Source: Pedobacter sp. ISL-64
GTDB taxonomy: Bacteria > Bacteroidota > Bacteroidia > Sphingobacteriales > Sphingobacteriaceae
DNA length: 64,000 nucleotides
Reading direction: 5' to 3'
NCBI RefSeq assembly: GCF_018613605.1
Contig: NZ_JAGGPU010000006.1
Span: 664,411 to 728,410, forward strand
The first letter of the stretch is position 1. Every line of letters starts with the position of its first letter. The position numbers were made by a program, and so were the translations under genes. The notes under the pieces were generated by a model. It was not told the origin of the DNA. It was given only the letters and a program-made list of their open reading frames with translations, and ran no database searches. Below are positions 35,004-44,153 of this stretch, piece by piece.

Positions 35004-36179
35004 ATGAAAGAAGTTGTAATTGTATCAGCTGTGCGAACGCCTATTGGCAGTTTTGGAGGCTCATTAGCTCAATTTTCTGCTACTCAACTTGGCGGCTTTG
35101 CCATTAAGGCTGCAATTGAAAAAGCTGGCTTAAAACCAGAACAGATCCAAGAAATATATATGGGTAATGTTTTATCTGCAAACCTAGGGCAAGCTCCAGC
35201 TACGCAAGCTGCAAAATTTGCAGGTTTACCAGATTTACCTGCCACTACCATAAATAAAGTATGCGCTTCGGGTACAAAAGCAATTATGCTTGCAGCGCAA
35301 AGTATTGCAAATGGCGATAATGAAATTATTGTAGCAGGTGGCATGGAAAGCATGAGCAATGTCCCATATTACCTCGATAAGGCAAGAAATGGCTATCGCT
35401 TAGGCCATGGACAAATTACAGATGGCTTGGTAAAAGATGGACTATGGGATGTTTATAACGATTACCATATGGGCGCTGCCGCCGAACTTTGCGCAACAGC
35501 ATGTAACATCAGCCGCGAAGCGCAGGATGATTTTGCAATAGAATCGTACAAAAGAGCACAGGCAGCACAAACTTCGGGCAAATTTGCCGGCGAAATTGTA
35601 GCTGTAGAAGTAAAAGACCGCAAAGGCGAAATTACCCTGGTTGATACCGATGATGAGCCAACGGCCGTTAAATTTGATAAGATAGCTTCATTAAAACCTG
35701 TTTTCAAAAAAGATGGAACAGTAACTGCAGCAAATGCATCTACCTTAAATGATGGCGCAGCGGCATTGGTTTTAATGAGTGCCGATAAGGCAAAAGAACT
35801 GGGCTTAACACCTTTGGCCAAAATATTAGGCTATGCTGATGCACAACAAGCACCGGAGTGGTTTACAACTGCACCTTCAAAAGCAATTCCATTGGCTTTA
35901 CAAAAGGCACATATCGACATTAAGCATGTTGACTTTTTCGAAATTAACGAAGCTTTTTCTGTCGTTTCCATTGCGAACAATCAACTTTTAGAACTAAACG
36001 ACAGCCAGGTTAACGTTAATGGTGGCGCTGTTTCATTGGGCCACCCACTTGGTGCATCGGGCGCAAGGATTGTAGTTACCTTACTTTCGGTATTGGCACA
36101 GAACGACGGAAAAATCGGCGTTGCCGGAATCTGTAATGGTGGTGGTGGCGCAAGTGCCCTTGTTATCGAGAAATTATAA
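35004..36179 (+). CDS. Acetyl-CoA C-acetyltransferase (thiolase)
   Basis: 391 residues, the usual thiolase length. MKEVVIVSAVRTPIGSFGGS opens the fold; NKVCASGTKAIML carries the acyl-binding cysteine (~C88); EINEAFSVV, GGAVSLGHPLGASGARI and CNGGGGASALVIEKL are the other signature motifs, with the catalytic His in GHPLG and the second Cys in CNGGGG. It condenses or cleaves acetoacetyl-CoA in fatty-acid/ketone metabolism in the cytoplasm. It stands alone on the plus strand; an exported-protein gene follows after 37 bases. Confidence 0.93.
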   Translation: MKEVVIVSAVRTPIGSFGGSLAQFSATQLGGFAIKAAIEKAGLKPEQIQEIYMGNVLSANLGQAPATQAAKFAGLPDLPATTINKVCASGTKAIMLAAQSIANGDNEIIVAGGMESMSNVPYYLDKARNGYRLGHGQITDGLVKDGLWDVYNDYHMGAAAELCATACNISREAQDDFAIESYKRAQAAQTSGKFAGEIVAVEVKDRKGEITLVDTDDEPTAVKFDKIASLKPVFKKDGTVTAANASTLNDGAAALVLMSADKAKELGLTPLAKILGYADAQQAPEWFTTAPSKAIPLALQKAHIDIKHVDFFEINEAFSVVSIANNQLLELNDSQVNVNGGAVSLGHPLGASGARIVVTLLSVLAQNDGKIGVAGICNGGGGASALVIEKL

Positions 36180-36216
36180 TTTTTTGGTTTTGCAGCATCT
36201 TCGTGTATTTGATCGT

Positions 36217-37113
36217 ATGAAACTTATCAGATTTTATATCCTTTTAATCTTTGGAACGCTAAGCTTTAACTTAAAAGCGCAGCAAGTGCCAAATAATTTA
36301 GCGTTTTTTCAGGATACACTGGTTAAAATATCGGCAAAGGTTATTGCTGCTCAAAGCGATGCACAAAAATTAGAAATAAACGGCAATTTTGTAAAAACTT
36401 TGGTAGAAGCTTTAAAAGCCCCCAATTCTTTTTCTTATCCATTCGATTCGCTTAAAAACGTATCGGTAATTAAATCATCCGATCAGGCTTTTAGGATTTT
36501 GAGTTGGTATGTACTACTCGAAAACGGTACATACCGTTATTATGGCGCCATCCAAATGAATACCAAAAGTGGCCCTTTAAAACTTTATCCCCTAATCGAT
36601 CAGACCGAAAATTTAGCCGACCCAAATAGCATTACCAATAACCAAAAATGGTTTGGTGCCAGGTATTATGAAATTGTTCCGGTAAGCAGTGGAAACCGCT
36701 TGCCCTATTATGTACTTTTAGGCTGGAAAGGAAATACACCGTTTACCACTAAAAAGGTAATCGACATCCTTTCTTTCGATAAAGATAATCTCACTTTTGG
36801 TGCCCCGGTTTTCGATGGAAAAGAACTAAAAGGGAAGAACAGGGTAATATTTGAGTACGCCAAATCGAATGCGATGACTTTAAAAACGGATCTGAAAGCA
36901 GGGATGATTGTTTTCGACCATCTTGCTTCATTTGATACTGAAATAAAAGGAAAATTTGAATATTATGGATCGGACGGTACTTTTGATGGCTTTAAAATCA
37001 TCGGCGGAAGGCTAAAACTGCAGGAAGATATCACGCTTAAAAACGATCCGAATGAGAGTGACGAACTTTATGCCGACCCAAAGAAAAATGTAAAACCCAT
37101 CAGAAAGTTCTAA
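36217..37113 (+). CDS. Exported protein of unknown function
   Basis: 298 residues from MKLIRFYILLIFGTLSFNLK, a clear signal peptide; the frame is open upstream to 36121, but that part overlaps the thiolase gene. The mature protein contains LSWYVLLENGTYRYYGAIQM, WFGARYYEIVP and YYVLLGWKGNTPFTTKKVID, a conserved layout of periplasmic Bacteroidota proteins without an assigned role. No catalytic motif or lipobox. It may be co-transcribed with the thiolase gene. Confidence 0.65.
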   Translation: MKLIRFYILLIFGTLSFNLKAQQVPNNLAFFQDTLVKISAKVIAAQSDAQKLEINGNFVKTLVEALKAPNSFSYPFDSLKNVSVIKSSDQAFRILSWYVLLENGTYRYYGAIQMNTKSGPLKLYPLIDQTENLADPNSITNNQKWFGARYYEIVPVSSGNRLPYYVLLGWKGNTPFTTKKVIDILSFDKDNLTFGAPVFDGKELKGKNRVIFEYAKSNAMTLKTDLKAGMIVFDHLASFDTEIKGKFEYYGSDGTFDGFKIIGGRLKLQEDITLKNDPNESDELYADPKKNVKPIRKF

Positions 37114-37260
37114 TCTTTAACAAACCTTAACAAACCATTTACCTAACACATCATTTAAAAATTTGTGAGTTTGGCATTCGCTGACTATATTGCGCCCTGC
37201 TTAACTAGCTTAAACAACACACAAATTCTGAATTCATAAACTAAAACCAACAAATGTTTT

Positions 37261-38850
37261 ATGCAAACATCTAATGAAACCATTAGTATTGACCATAGCA
37301 AGGAACTGGACCTCCACTTAGACAGTAACCATGTATCCAAAGAAAAATTATTTAGCCACCCAGTAGGCCTATTTGTGCTATTTTTCACAGAAATGTGGGA
37401 AAGATTTAGTTACTATGGAATGAGATCTTTGCTTGTTTTATTCTTAGTAAGCGAAATAAGTAAAGGTGGCTGGCACTGGACAAGGCCAGAGGCTTTACAA
37501 CTCTACGCTTGGTACACAGGTTTAGTATATTTAACTCCTATAATTGGTGGCTTAATTGCGGATCGATTGACCGGATATAGAAAAGCGGTTATCATAGGCG
37601 CTTTGATTATGACCATTGGCCATATATCAATGGCGTTAGAAGGTGCAAGTACCAATTTCTTCTATCTCGGATTATTTTTATTAATTACTGGAAACGGACT
37701 ATTCAAACCAAATATTTCTTCTATCGTAGGAAAACTTTATCCATCTACAAGTGATAAAAAAGACGCTGCTTACACTATTTTTTACATGGGCATTAACTCT
37801 GGAGCCTTTTTAGGCATGTTAATGTGCGGTTATATCGGCGAAAAAGTGGGCTGGCATTGGGGTTTTGGATTAGCGGGGGTATTTATGTTTTTTGGAATGC
37901 TTCAGTTTTACTTCGGACAAAAAATATTTGGTGTTTTAGGTGCAGCTGTAAATAAAACAGAAAAAGTAATTGATCCAACTGATGAAGTTTTACCAAAAAA
38001 AGTAAGCAATCAACGTTTAGCTGTAGTTGCTGTATTCTCAATTTTTACCATTTTCTTTTGGATGGTATTTGAACAGGCGGGCGGCTCAATGACTATTTTT
38101 GCTAAGGATTATACACTGAGAAATTTGACAGGAAATGCCAGTACAATTTTTAAATGGGTTGATGCGATACTTACTATTTTCCCACTCATTGCGGTAACTG
38201 TTGTTTTATTAAGCCTGGCGGCAAAAATCGCAAAAAAATATCCCGCCACAATAATTTTTACTGCAATAAGCTTCATAATTATCTGGGGATTAGCGATTTG
38301 GAAGGTAGAAAAAGAATTTACCGCTTTAAACACAGAAGTTCCTGCTTCATGGTTTGGGATTCTAAATTCATTCTTTATTGTTTCCCTTGCACCATTTGTA
38401 TCTAAAATATGGGAAACTAAATTTAACCCAAGTGGGCCTGTAAAATTTGGACTCGGTTTAATTTTTGTAGGTGTAGGTTTCGCAGGATTGGCTTATGGAG
38501 GTATGGACATTGCAAAAGGTGCTACATCTGCACAGGTAAGTATGTTTTGGTTAATTTTCGCTTACTTCTTCCATACCGTTGGGGAATTATGTGTTTCGCC
38601 TGTTGGATTATCTTACGTTAGTAAATTAGCTCCGGCCAAAGTGGTAGGTTTAATGTTCGGTGTATGGTTTACCTGTACAGCGATTGGTAACTGGTTAGCG
38701 GGTATTACCGGTGGCTTAATCGACAAAATAAGTTCAGAATACTCCATTTCGATTTTCTTCTTAATATTTACTATTATCCCTATTGTTGCAGGCTTAATTA
38801 TGTTTGCTATAAGTCCGATATTGCGTAAATGGATGCACGGCGTTCACTAA
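37261..38850 (+). CDS. POT-family proton-dependent oligopeptide transporter (first of two)
   Basis: 529 residues with about 12-14 membrane helices. TEMWERFSYYGMRSLLVLFL contains the ExxER proton-coupling motif; GNGLFKPNISSIVGKLY and the FYMGINSGAFLG segment are the two PTR2 signatures; FEQAGGSMTIFAKDY is the helix-7 motif. It imports di- and tripeptides with protons across the inner membrane. The next gene encodes a second family member, separated by a terminator, so the two can be expressed independently. The family also includes nitrate or other transporters, but the length and motifs favour peptides. Confidence 0.9.
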   Translation: MQTSNETISIDHSKELDLHLDSNHVSKEKLFSHPVGLFVLFFTEMWERFSYYGMRSLLVLFLVSEISKGGWHWTRPEALQLYAWYTGLVYLTPIIGGLIADRLTGYRKAVIIGALIMTIGHISMALEGASTNFFYLGLFLLITGNGLFKPNISSIVGKLYPSTSDKKDAAYTIFYMGINSGAFLGMLMCGYIGEKVGWHWGFGLAGVFMFFGMLQFYFGQKIFGVLGAAVNKTEKVIDPTDEVLPKKVSNQRLAVVAVFSIFTIFFWMVFEQAGGSMTIFAKDYTLRNLTGNASTIFKWVDAILTIFPLIAVTVVLLSLAAKIAKKYPATIIFTAISFIIIWGLAIWKVEKEFTALNTEVPASWFGILNSFFIVSLAPFVSKIWETKFNPSGPVKFGLGLIFVGVGFAGLAYGGMDIAKGATSAQVSMFWLIFAYFFHTVGELCVSPVGLSYVSKLAPAKVVGLMFGVWFTCTAIGNWLAGITGGLIDKISSEYSISIFFLIFTIIPIVAGLIMFAISPILRKWMHGVH

Positions 38851-38870
38851 TCAAAAAATAATTTTAACAT

Positions 38871-38895
38871 AAAGCCCGATCTCCATCGGGCTTTT
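38871..38895 (+). terminator. Terminator between the two POT genes
   Basis: AAAGCCCGAT (38871-38880) pairs with ATCGGGCTTT (38885-38894), followed by T. Confidence 0.8.
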
Positions 38896-38912
38896 AATTT
38901 TAAACCTATTTA

Positions 38913-40394
38913 ATGGAAAAAACAGTTTCAATAGAAGATATTCAAAATTTTGAGGGAAAATATCCGAAACAGCTCTGGCATTTATCGTTGGTAGAAATGT
39001 GGGAGCGTTTCTGTTTTTACGGAATGCGCGGGGTATTGGCTTTCTTTATGGTTGAGCAACTGGGTTTAAGCGACCAAAAATCGAACTTACAGTATGGTGC
39101 GATACAAGCCTTTGTTTATGCCTTTACTTTTATAGGTGGTATTTTTGCCGATAAGATTTTAGGCTTCAGAAAATCGCTTTTTTGGGGCGGATCATTGATG
39201 ATTATCGGGAATTTAATTCTAGCCTTCTCTCCTCACGATCTGTTTTATGTTGGAATTACCTTATCAATCATTGGAACAGGTTTCTTTAAACCCAATGTTT
39301 CATCAATGGTTGGCGAATTATACCATGAGAAAGACAACCGCAGAGATGCGGGTTATGGGCTTTTTTATGCCGGCATTAATGTTGGCGGATTATTGGGCGG
39401 CGCCATGTGTATTTATCTCGGCAAATATTATAACTGGCATTTATGTTTCTTGTCTGCTGCATTGGTAATGATGTTCGGTTTGGGCACATTCATTTTCACA
39501 AAAAAGCACTTAGGTCCGATCGGGAATTCGCCTTTGCTGCATCTTAAAAAATCAAAACAGCAGCTATGGGAAATAGCCGTTTACGTAGGGTCGATACTTT
39601 GTATTCCACTGATTTATATCATGGTAAAAAACACGGCCTTTACCGATTATTTCATGTACACTATAGGTATTATTGCCCTGGTTTATTTCTTGTACGAAAC
39701 GTTTAAAATAAAAGATAAGAAAGTACAATATAAACTACTCGCTGCTTTCGTTTTTATCTTCTGTTATTTCATTTTCATGGCCATTTCTGAGCAGAGTGGC
39801 GGTTCACTGTCATTATTTGCAAAGGACAATCTTGATCATAAAATACTCTTTTTCAATATCGATCCGAATGTGGTAAACAATAGCGTTAACTCGTTCTTTG
39901 TTATTGTTTTTAGTCCGATTGTTGGTATTTTGTGGTTAGGTTTATACAAACGTAAAATAGAACCGAACACGGTTGTAAAATTCGGAATCGGTTTCCTTTT
40001 ACTGGCTCTGAGTTTTTATGTTTTTTACGCCACCAGGTTCTTCGCCAATGTACAGGGCATTAGCTCGTTAAATATATTTACGTTAGCCTATTTATTATTA
40101 ACCCTTGGCGAACTTTGTTTGGGTCCGATAGGTATGTCGATCATTACCAAACTTTCGCCAAAGAAAATGTTCGGGATGATGATGGGCCTTTGGTTTTTAT
40201 CAAGTGCTTTCGGACAATTGGCTGCAGGAAAATTAGGCGCAGAAATGTCGAGTATCGATAATGCATCGTTGCCAACTAAATTAATGGCTTATACCGAAGG
40301 TTATAAAGCATTGGCTTTATATTCATTAATTGCAGGTTTGGTGCTGATTATTTTCTCGCAATTGGTTAAAAAGTTAATGCAAGAGGTGAGGTAA
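38913..40394 (+). CDS. POT-family proton-dependent oligopeptide transporter (second)
   Basis: 493 residues, multi-helix. Same signatures as its neighbour: VEMWERFCFYGMRGVLAFFM (ExxER), IIGTGFFKPNVSSMVGELY, FYAGINVGGLLGG and ISEQSGGSLSLFAKDN. It is divergent enough from the first copy to be an old duplication with its own substrate range. It starts only 17 bases after the terminator of the first gene. Confidence 0.9.
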   Translation: MEKTVSIEDIQNFEGKYPKQLWHLSLVEMWERFCFYGMRGVLAFFMVEQLGLSDQKSNLQYGAIQAFVYAFTFIGGIFADKILGFRKSLFWGGSLMIIGNLILAFSPHDLFYVGITLSIIGTGFFKPNVSSMVGELYHEKDNRRDAGYGLFYAGINVGGLLGGAMCIYLGKYYNWHLCFLSAALVMMFGLGTFIFTKKHLGPIGNSPLLHLKKSKQQLWEIAVYVGSILCIPLIYIMVKNTAFTDYFMYTIGIIALVYFLYETFKIKDKKVQYKLLAAFVFIFCYFIFMAISEQSGGSLSLFAKDNLDHKILFFNIDPNVVNNSVNSFFVIVFSPIVGILWLGLYKRKIEPNTVVKFGIGFLLLALSFYVFYATRFFANVQGISSLNIFTLAYLLLTLGELCLGPIGMSIITKLSPKKMFGMMMGLWFLSSAFGQLAAGKLGAEMSSIDNASLPTKLMAYTEGYKALALYSLIAGLVLIIFSQLVKKLMQEVR

Positions 40395-40494
40395 GAAAGG
40401 AATCGTCATTTCGATCCCGGATGTTCAGAAAGAAATCTATAAAGCGATTATTTATTGATATACTGTAAGATTTGGAAATGAAAGGATAGTGGTT

Positions 40495-40624
40495 CTTGGC
40501 TGCTTTAGTCCCGCCATTCGCTATAGGCCCTCTTTTCAATCGGGCGCTGCCGCTGCTGTCGGGTTTAGGGACAACGTTTGTCCCTTGCATTTAATCTACG
40601 GTGAACTGCGAAATCAGCGGGAAA
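40495..40624. repeat. 130-bp intergenic repeat, copy A
   Basis: Nearly identical to 40904-41033 (few substitutions). It contains a member of a ~60-bp imperfect hairpin family on the minus strand (40507-40567, TAAACCCG to CGGGACT). The whole 844-base gap between the POT gene and the glycosyltransferase has no gene. Confidence 0.75.
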
Positions 40625-40677
40625 TATTAAATAGGGTCTTCGACTATGCTACTATTGAGAGATTCCAATAGAATAGT

Positions 40678-40783
40678 CGTCATCTCGACTATAGCGTAGT
40701 CCCGAACTTTCGGGAGAGAGATCTTTATACTAAGTGATTGAAATCAAATTTAAAAGATTTCTCCACTGCGGTCGAAATGACGA
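40678..40783. repeat. Imperfect inverted-repeat element (CGTCAT...ATGACG type)
   Basis: CGTCATCTCGAC at the left and GTCGAAATGACG at the right can pair, with AGAGATCTTT/AAAAGATTTCTC inside. A related element lies at about 42961-43038. These are extragenic palindromes without coding capacity. Confidence 0.55.
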
Positions 40784-40903
40784 TACTTCGAAACCATTCA
40801 ATCTGTCAATTATATTGATTTTTACACAATGAATTATCCTTCAGACTGACATTGAAGGAGAATGGTAAATTCAATAATATTTGGAAAGGAATGGTCTGCA
40901 GTC

Positions 40904-41033
40904 CTTGGCTGCTTTAGTCCCGCCATTCGCTATAGGCCCTCTTTTCAATCGGGCGCTGCCGCTGCTGTCGGGTTTAGGAACAACGTTTATCCCTTGTATT
41001 TAATCTGCGGTGGTCTGCGAAATCATCGGGAAA
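40904..41033. repeat. 130-bp intergenic repeat, copy B
   Basis: Second copy of 40495-40624, same orientation, including the hairpin-family element (40916-40976, minus). Confidence 0.75.
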
Positions 41034-41238
41034 AAACTCGACAGGAGTTCCCAAAAAGAATAAAAAAGATCCTGAAACAAATTCGGGGATGATGAATCAT
41101 CTAGAATTAATGAAAATTCATAAAGGTTTCATATTAAATATTTACTTTCGCACATTAAAAGCAATTGCTCAGCACAAATAAGCACAGCATACTACATACA
41201 AAGGCCAAAAGCTTATATTATTAAAAACCACAACAAAC

Positions 41239-41994
41239 GTGTCAGATAGTTTAGTCATCATTCCCACCTACAACGAGAAGGAAAATATCGAAAAAATCAT
41301 TAGAAAGGTTTTTTCTTTAACACAGCCTTTTCATGTTTTAATTATTGATGATGGTTCGCCTGATGGAACTGCTGAAATTGTAAAATCGTTACAAGACGAA
41401 TACGAAGGACATTTATTTATTGAGGAGCGCGCAGGAAAGCAAGGATTGGGTACAGCCTATATTTATGGTTTCAATTGGGCATTACAACACGATTATGCTT
41501 ACATTTTTGAAATGGATGCCGATTTCTCGCACAACCCCGATGATCTCTCACGCTTACGCGAAGCCTGTATAAACGGTGCTGATGTAGCCATCGGCTCTAG
41601 GTATGTTAAGGGTGTAAATGTGGTAAATTGGCCAATGGGCAGGGTTTTAATGTCGTATTTTGCTTCAATGTATGTACGTATGATTACCCGTATAAACATT
41701 CAGGATGCTACTGCCGGATTTAAATGTTACCGCAAAATTGTCTTAGAAACCATTCCATTAAATAAAATTAAGTTTGTTGGTTATGCGTTTCAGATCGAAA
41801 TGAAATTCACCGCCATTAAATTTGGCTTTAAAGTGGTCGAAGTTCCAATCATTTTCACCGACCGTACCGAAGGAACATCAAAAATGAGCACCCGTATCTT
41901 TAGGGAGGCTTTTTTAGGTGTAATCCAGATGAAAGTTTGGAGTTGGTTTAGAAATTATAGTCGGGAGTCGGGAATCGGGAGCCCGAAGTCTTAG
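41239..41994 (+). CDS. GT2 glycosyltransferase, polyprenyl-phosphate mannosyl/glucosyl transferase type
   Basis: 251 residues, starting at a GTG. LVIIPTYNEKENIEKIIRKV and VLIIDDGSPDGTAEIV form the nucleotide-sugar fold; FEMDADFSHNPDDL is the DADxSH motif typical of dolichol-phosphate mannose synthase relatives; GSRYVKG and DATAGFKCYRK complete the family pattern. No membrane domain, as in bacterial DPM1 types. It transfers a sugar to polyprenyl phosphate at the cytoplasmic face for later glycan modification. The last ~11 residues (RESGIGSPKS) look like read-through into repeat DNA; the 3' end is partly repeated near 42184-42219. Confidence 0.88.
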   Translation: MSDSLVIIPTYNEKENIEKIIRKVFSLTQPFHVLIIDDGSPDGTAEIVKSLQDEYEGHLFIEERAGKQGLGTAYIYGFNWALQHDYAYIFEMDADFSHNPDDLSRLREACINGADVAIGSRYVKGVNVVNWPMGRVLMSYFASMYVRMITRINIQDATAGFKCYRKIVLETIPLNKIKFVGYAFQIEMKFTAIKFGFKVVEVPIIFTDRTEGTSKMSTRIFREAFLGVIQMKVWSWFRNYSRESGIGSPKS

Positions 41995-42071
41995 TTCATG
42001 GTTGGTTATATTCAAAGAGCTTGTTGCCTCATAATTTGGAAATGAGCGTGCATTGGTTCTTCTGAAACAAC

Positions 42072-42131
42072 AGTCCCGTTATCACTTATAGTCCTCGCTG
42101 CGCTGTGGGCTATTCCGCTCTACCGGGTTTA
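42072..42131 (-). repeat. Extragenic hairpin-family element in the 41995-42359 gap
   Basis: Read on the minus strand it runs TAAACCCGGTAGAGCGGAAT to AACGGGACT, matching elements at 34063, 34650, 40507, 40916 and 43318. The rest of the gap holds low-complexity GGAGTTG-type repeats and a 36-base copy of the glycosyltransferase 3' end, but no gene. Confidence 0.65.
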
Positions 42132-42359
42132 ATACCGAAGGGTTGTACAGCGACATCAACCGATCGTTTATGCTCAATTTACGATGAAGGTATGGAGTTG
42201 GTTTAGGAATTATAGTCGGAAGTTTGGAGTTGGGGGCTTGGAGTTGAGAGTTGCTAACTGCCGAGCCGTTCTAATTGCTTAAAAGTTTGGAGCCAAACTG
42301 CAAGTTCATTTGATAAATCTTCCTGCTCTTTGTAAAACTCCAAACTAAAAACTCCGAAC

Positions 42360-42863
42360 TCACAACTTACTTTCCCTGATCATTGCGCCAAAATCTTGCC
42401 CTTTATCCATGGCTTTAACGGTCATTACGATTCTTTTGGTACGTGTAGGCTCGGTTTTAGCCTGATTAATCCAGTTGATGTAATAGTTTTGGTGCGATTT
42501 AGGCTGCTTTAAAAAATTCCGAATTAAATGTTCTTCTTCTGATAAGCAGATTTCGAGGTCTTCGGGCATTTCAATTTTAAAATCTTTATCTTCTTCTAAA
42601 TAGAGTTCGACACTTGCTCCGGCTTCTTTTCTTAATTTTTTACGGACTTCGCCTTTTAAGGCAATAATAAAATCGCCCTCTCCCATCGGGATAGTTGCCA
42701 TACCGCTAATCTCTAACTGATCTATCTTTCCTTTTACCCTGAAACTCTTTTTACAACCTGGTTTGATTTCATTGGCCAGTGCTGCCGGAATAAACACATA
42801 ACTCCAGCCGGTTTTTTCGCCCATGGTTTCGAAACGCTCTATTTCTGCTTTAAAGTGGATCAT
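42360..42863 (-). CDS. YdeI/DUF1905-family protein
   Basis: 167 residues. The N-terminal ~90 residues match DUF1905 (KTGWSYVFIPAALANEI, SFRVKGKIDQLEISGMATIP, DFIIALKGEVRKKL); the C-terminus matches the YdeI-type helical region (FLKQPKSHQNYYINWINQAK, EPTRTKRIVMTVKAM). Members are linked to bacteriocin protection or OmpD-associated stress, though the biochemical role is not settled. Single gene on the minus strand in a repeat-rich area. Confidence 0.75.
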   Translation of the reverse strand: MIHFKAEIERFETMGEKTGWSYVFIPAALANEIKPGCKKSFRVKGKIDQLEISGMATIPMGEGDFIIALKGEVRKKLRKEAGASVELYLEEDKDFKIEMPEDLEICLSEEEHLIRNFLKQPKSHQNYYINWINQAKTEPTRTKRIVMTVKAMDKGQDFGAMIRESKL

Positions 42864-43566
42864 GGCTTAAATATAAAAATTATGTTTAAACAAGTAAACG
42901 ATTAAATCGTTAGCTATTCATGCACTTGTTAGAAACAAGCGTAAACTTTAATAGAAATTTCGTCATCTCCTTTGAAGCGCCGCGATCTCTACCTTATATT
43001 CAGTGGAGCAGATTTCTCGGCTGCGCTCGAAATGACGATCCGTCGTCCTTAAATCTCTACTAGGTTATTCTCTGCGCTACCGTTAACAGATTCAAAAGAA
43101 AGGTCGCCATTGCAGGGGGAACGACGAAGCAATCTTACAGCTATGGGTTATAGCGAGTGCATTAATATTGCTTCATCTAATGAAGAATTGGTTTCGCAAT
43201 GACGGTTCCTCGCAGCTACCATTTCCCCGATTATCTATTGTCATTTATATTGATTTTATAAAACAAATTAACACTTGTATAGCTTGGGAATATATCCCTC
43301 GCACAAACCTTTCATTATAAACCCGATAGCAGTGGATGCCGATTTTTCATCGGCTGGAATGGATAGCGGGGCTGCCAAACCCTATGGAATACTGACATTC
43401 GTTTCCAAAGCTTAAAAGCGCTACAAAAGTTATTTATATTGATTTTTACACATAATTAACCCTTAAAATGACGATCTCGCGAAAGAAAACATTAATCGGC
43501 TCAAAAACAAGCCAAATCATGAGCCGATTAACAAGATTAATCGGCTCATGACTTAAAATAAACTAG
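42864..43566. other. Gene-free region with several palindromic repeats
   Basis: Contains an ATGACG-type inverted repeat (about 42961-43038), a second family with GCAATCTT and CGCAATGACGG (about 43105-43215), and a hairpin-family element at 43318-43373 (TAAACCCGATAGCAGTGGAT to GCGGGGCT). No gene is seen. Confidence 0.6.
43518..43550 (-). terminator. Hairpin ending the dinB-dnaE-LigT operon
   Basis: CATGAGCCGATTA pairs with TAATCGGCTCATG across about 4 bases, just after the LigT stop; on the minus strand a T-rich stretch follows. A third copy of TTAATCGGCTCA lies at 43492-43503. Confidence 0.6.
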
Positions 43567-44142
43567 TTATAATAAAGAATATTGATGATAATTTACAGGG
43601 CTCCCCAATAATTTAAATTCATCAATTACTACAAATTGTTTTTTAACTTCATCAAGCTTACGAATGGCAATCGTATCACAATTAAATGCCATGTTGATAT
43701 TGCCATACAAATGTTCTGCCTGATCAATTTGAGCTGAACTCAGTTTACGTCCAATTGAAATGTGGGCATTATCCCCCTTTACAGTATGTTTGGTTTTAAT
43801 TCCCTTACGAAAATTCTTCAAAAGATCATTCAAGTATGGTTTGGATGAATCATTAGGCAGCAGAACAACTGCGTGACTAAATTTCGATAAACTTAAATAA
43901 TCAAAAGTTACTTCTTGCGCTCTTTGCAAGCGACAAATTCGCTCAATGCATTTTTTGTAAAAACCCAACTCGTATTGGTCTGCCAAAAACATAATGATAG
44001 TGATATGTGCCTTTGAATTTCTACTATTATACCAGCCAATTTTAGACCAGAGTATATCTTTCAAGACTTTAACTTCATCAATCGTTTCATTTTGAGGGTA
44101 AACAACTATTGAATACGTATCCCTTATTTTTGAATTAACCAT
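43567..44142 (-). CDS. 2H phosphoesterase (2'-5' RNA ligase/LigT superfamily)
   Basis: 191 residues. The two catalytic HxT/S motifs are present: KAHITIIMFLAD near 46-57 and NAHISIGRKL near 126-135, the hallmark of the 2H superfamily, which opens cyclic phosphates or 2'-5' bonds in RNA. It starts 11 bases after the dnaE stop on the same strand and is the third gene of the polymerase operon, so it may act on nucleic-acid ends or nucleotides during damage tolerance. The substrate is unknown. Confidence 0.75.
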   Translation of the reverse strand: MVNSKIRDTYSIVVYPQNETIDEVKVLKDILWSKIGWYNSRNSKAHITIIMFLADQYELGFYKKCIERICRLQRAQEVTFDYLSLSKFSHAVVLLPNDSSKPYLNDLLKNFRKGIKTKHTVKGDNAHISIGRKLSSAQIDQAEHLYGNINMAFNCDTIAIRKLDEVKKQFVVIDEFKLLGSPVNYHQYSLL

Positions 44143-44153
44143 ATCATTTTATT

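Noticed and set aside
40495..41033. CRISPR array
   Set aside because: Only two long repeats with a large unrelated gap; no regular spacers and no cas genes.
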